Source: an uncultured Acetobacteraceae bacterium
GTDB lineage: Bacteria > Pseudomonadota > Alphaproteobacteria > Acetobacterales > Acetobacteraceae
DNA: 64,000 nt
Assembly: GCA_937873095.1 (NCBI GenBank)
Contig: CALMVI010000156.1
Span: forward strand, 1 to 64,000
Direction: 5' to 3'
A model generated the notes under the pieces. The model saw only the letters and a list, made by a program, of their open reading frames with translations, had not been told where the DNA came from and ran no database searches. The translations under genes and the position numbers were made by a program. The first letter of the stretch is position 1. Every line of letters starts with the position of its first letter. Below, in pieces: positions 62,227-64,000 of this stretch.

Positions 62227-63978
62227 ATGCGCATCCTCCTCCCCCTGCTCCTCGCCCCCACCCTGGCGCTCGCCGCCGACCCCGCGCCCGTGGCGGCGCG
62301 CGGCGGCATGGTGGTCAGCGCGCAGCATCTGGCCTCCGAGGTGGGGGCCGACGTGCTGCGGCGGGGCGGCAACGCGGTGGATGCCGCGGTCGCCGTCGGC
62401 TACGCGCTGGCTGTCACCTACCCCGAGGCCGGCAACCTCGGCGGCGGCGGGTTCATGACGCTGCGCCTGGCCAACGGGCGCACCAGCTTTCTCGATTTCC
62501 GCGAAAAGGCGCCGCTCGCCGCCACCGCCGCCATGTTCCAGGACAGCCAGGGCAACGTCGTCCGCGGCATGTCGACCGAAAGCTGGTCCTCGGTCGCGAC
62601 CCCTGGCTCGCCCGCCGGCCTGGAATACGCGCGCGTGCATTACGGCACGTGGGAGCGCGCGGCCCTGATGGCGCCCGCCATCGCGCTGGCCCGCGACGGC
62701 TTCACGCTCACCCAGGGGGATGCCGGCATCTTCCAGGTGGCCACACCGCAGCTCCGCCCGGATCCTGCCGCGTCCGCCATCTTCCTGCGCCATGGCGACC
62801 CGCTGCAGCCGGGCGACAGGCTGGTGCAGACCGACCTCGCCCACACGCTGGGCGAGATCGCCGACCGCGGCCCCGAACTCGCCTTCTATCGCGGCCGCGC
62901 CGCCCACGAGATCGCGCAGGCCGCCCAGGCCGGCGGCGCCAAGCTGAGCGAGCGCGACTTCGCCGAGTACAAGGTGCGCGAGATGCCGCCCGTGGAGTGC
63001 GACTACCGCGGCTACCACGTGGTCTCCTCGCCCCCGCCCAGCTCCGGCGGCGTCGTGCTGTGCGAGATCCTGCAGATCCTGCAGGGCTACGACCTGCACG
63101 CCATGGGCTTCCACAGCGCGGCCGAGGTGCACGTGCTGGCCGAAGCCATGCGCCACGCCTTCATCGACCGCAACAACCGGCTGGGCGACCCCGATTTCGT
63201 CCGCAACCCGGTGGCCGAGCTGATCAGCGCAGCCCATGCCGAAGCCGTCCGCCATGCCATCGACCCGGAACGCGCCACCCCCACCGGGCAGCTGCCGGTG
63301 CCCAAGCCCGAGGGCACGCAGACCACGCAGTATTCCGTGGTGGACGCGGCCGGCAACGCGGTTTCCGTCACCTACACGCTGAACAACTGGTTCGGCGCCG
63401 GCAAGGTGGCCGGCCATACCGGCATCGTCATGAACGACGAGATGGACGATTTCACCTCCAAGCCGGGCACGCCCAACATGTTCGGTCTGGTGCAGGGGAC
63501 GGCCAACGCGATCGCGCCGGGCAAGACGCCGCTGAGCTCGATGACGCCCACCATCGTCACCCGCGACGGTCACCTGGTGATGGTGATCGGCTCGCCGGGC
63601 GGCAGCCGCATCATCACCATCACGCTCGAGGCCATCGTCAACGTCATCGACCACAACATGACGATCCAGGAGGCGGTGGACGCCCCGCGCATCCACGAAC
63701 AGGGCAACCCCGACCTCGTTCTGCTGGAACGCGGCGCGCTGTCGCCCGACACCCGTGCGCTGCTGACGCAGCACGGCTACCGCTTCAAGGACGCGGAGTA
63801 CTGGGGCTGCGCCGAGGGCATCCTGGTTGGCGCCCCGGCACTCGGCGGCGCCGAGCTGGGCGGCGGCGACTTCCTGCCGTTGAACGCGCGCCCCGAAGCC
63901 GGCGCGCACCTGTTCGGCGCGCATGACGTGCGCGGCGGTGCGGGGGCCGCGGTTGCATCCGACACGGAGGCACGCTAG
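62227..63978 (+). CDS. ggt: Gamma-glutamyltransferase
   Basis: A 583 aa periplasmic Ntn-hydrolase precursor that cleaves glutathione and other gamma-glutamyl compounds. A signal peptide (MRILLPLLLAPTLALA) is followed by GGNAVDAAVAVGYALAVTYPEAGNLGGGGFM. The autocatalytic nucleophile is T366 in TTQYSVVDAAGNAVSVTYTLN (usually TTHYS; His is Gln here). The lid/active region is NDEMDDFTSKPGTPN and the glutamyl-binding region GKTPLSSMTPTIV, then GSPGGSRI. Complete within the window. Confidence 0.94.
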   Translation: MRILLPLLLAPTLALAADPAPVAARGGMVVSAQHLASEVGADVLRRGGNAVDAAVAVGYALAVTYPEAGNLGGGGFMTLRLANGRTSFLDFREKAPLAATAAMFQDSQGNVVRGMSTESWSSVATPGSPAGLEYARVHYGTWERAALMAPAIALARDGFTLTQGDAGIFQVATPQLRPDPAASAIFLRHGDPLQPGDRLVQTDLAHTLGEIADRGPELAFYRGRAAHEIAQAAQAGGAKLSERDFAEYKVREMPPVECDYRGYHVVSSPPPSSGGVVLCEILQILQGYDLHAMGFHSAAEVHVLAEAMRHAFIDRNNRLGDPDFVRNPVAELISAAHAEAVRHAIDPERATPTGQLPVPKPEGTQTTQYSVVDAAGNAVSVTYTLNNWFGAGKVAGHTGIVMNDEMDDFTSKPGTPNMFGLVQGTANAIAPGKTPLSSMTPTIVTRDGHLVMVIGSPGGSRIITITLEAIVNVIDHNMTIQEAVDAPRIHEQGNPDLVLLERGALSPDTRALLTQHGYRFKDAEYWGCAEGILVGAPALGGAELGGGDFLPLNARPEAGAHLFGAHDVRGGAGAAVASDTEAR

Positions 63979-64000
63979 CATCGAAACGATCGGCCGGCCG

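Noticed and set aside
62143-63981. 612 aa minus-strand ORF over ggt
   Set aside because: Antisense shadow of gamma-glutamyltransferase.

Overview
The window is GC-rich, densely packed chromosomal DNA of an alphaproteobacterium. Gene content and style (etfBA, cbbX-type Calvin genes, a UbiM-like hydroxylase, DUF1285, CTAGAGC-flanked palindromic repeats) fit the Rhodospirillales, most likely the Acetobacteraceae. That placement is inference, because no rRNA is present. Most neighbours form short operons with ATGA or GTGA start/stop overlaps.

Layout. 0-1.8 kb: etfB-etfA. 2-6 kb: an exported protein of unknown function, a SleB-like cell-wall hydrolase paired with a small secreted protein, a CoA pyrophosphatase and a DUF1285 protein. 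6.1-13.5 kb: a MoxR / DUF58 / BatA-DUF4159 / membrane-protein operon, then an exported ankyrin-like protein. 13.7-15.8 kb: a deaminase, folB and a PTR1-like pteridine reductase. 16-19.7 kb: glpK-glpD and a DUF4126 membrane protein. 19.9-27.5 kb: a zinc-homeostasis island (TonB receptor, znuB, znuC, zur, a prolyl oligopeptidase, znuA) with two Zur-box-like palindromes. 27.5-34.4 kb: an M1 peptidase, DoxX, tRNA-Asn(GTT), phnM with its DUF1045 partner, a ubiM-like gene and DUF1345. 34.6-38.2 kb: a secreted peptide with three IFHHWPH repeats, then a large beta-propeller diguanylate cyclase, both of lower GC.

38.3-43.5 kb is a decaying Calvin-cycle locus. cbbR, cbbL and cbbS survive only as frameshifted or truncated fragments next to an IS630-type transposase scrap. 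cbbX, phosphoribulokinase and phosphoglycolate phosphatase remain open, and the fructose-bisphosphatase gene is open but has lost metal-ligand residues. 43.5-47.3 kb: glgC and glgP. 47.4-50.8 kb: a CocE-type hydrolase, RidA and ferredoxin-NADP reductase. 50.8-56.1 kb: a surface-polysaccharide cluster (glycosyltransferase, DUF4214-like protein, Wza-like export lipoprotein). 56.4-59.4 kb: a single-chain Type IIG restriction-modification enzyme. 59.5-62 kb: a putative membrane-active toxin followed by three paralogous four-helix membrane proteins that look like immunity proteins, with a toxin 3'-end remnant between them. The window closes with a gamma-glutamyltransferase.

The strongest candidates for undescribed biology are the FHHWPH repeat peptide, the toxin/immunity array at 59.5-62 kb, the metal-ligand-less FBPase in the RuBisCO graveyard, and the signal-less hydrolase paired with a secreted protein at 3.6-4.7 kb.
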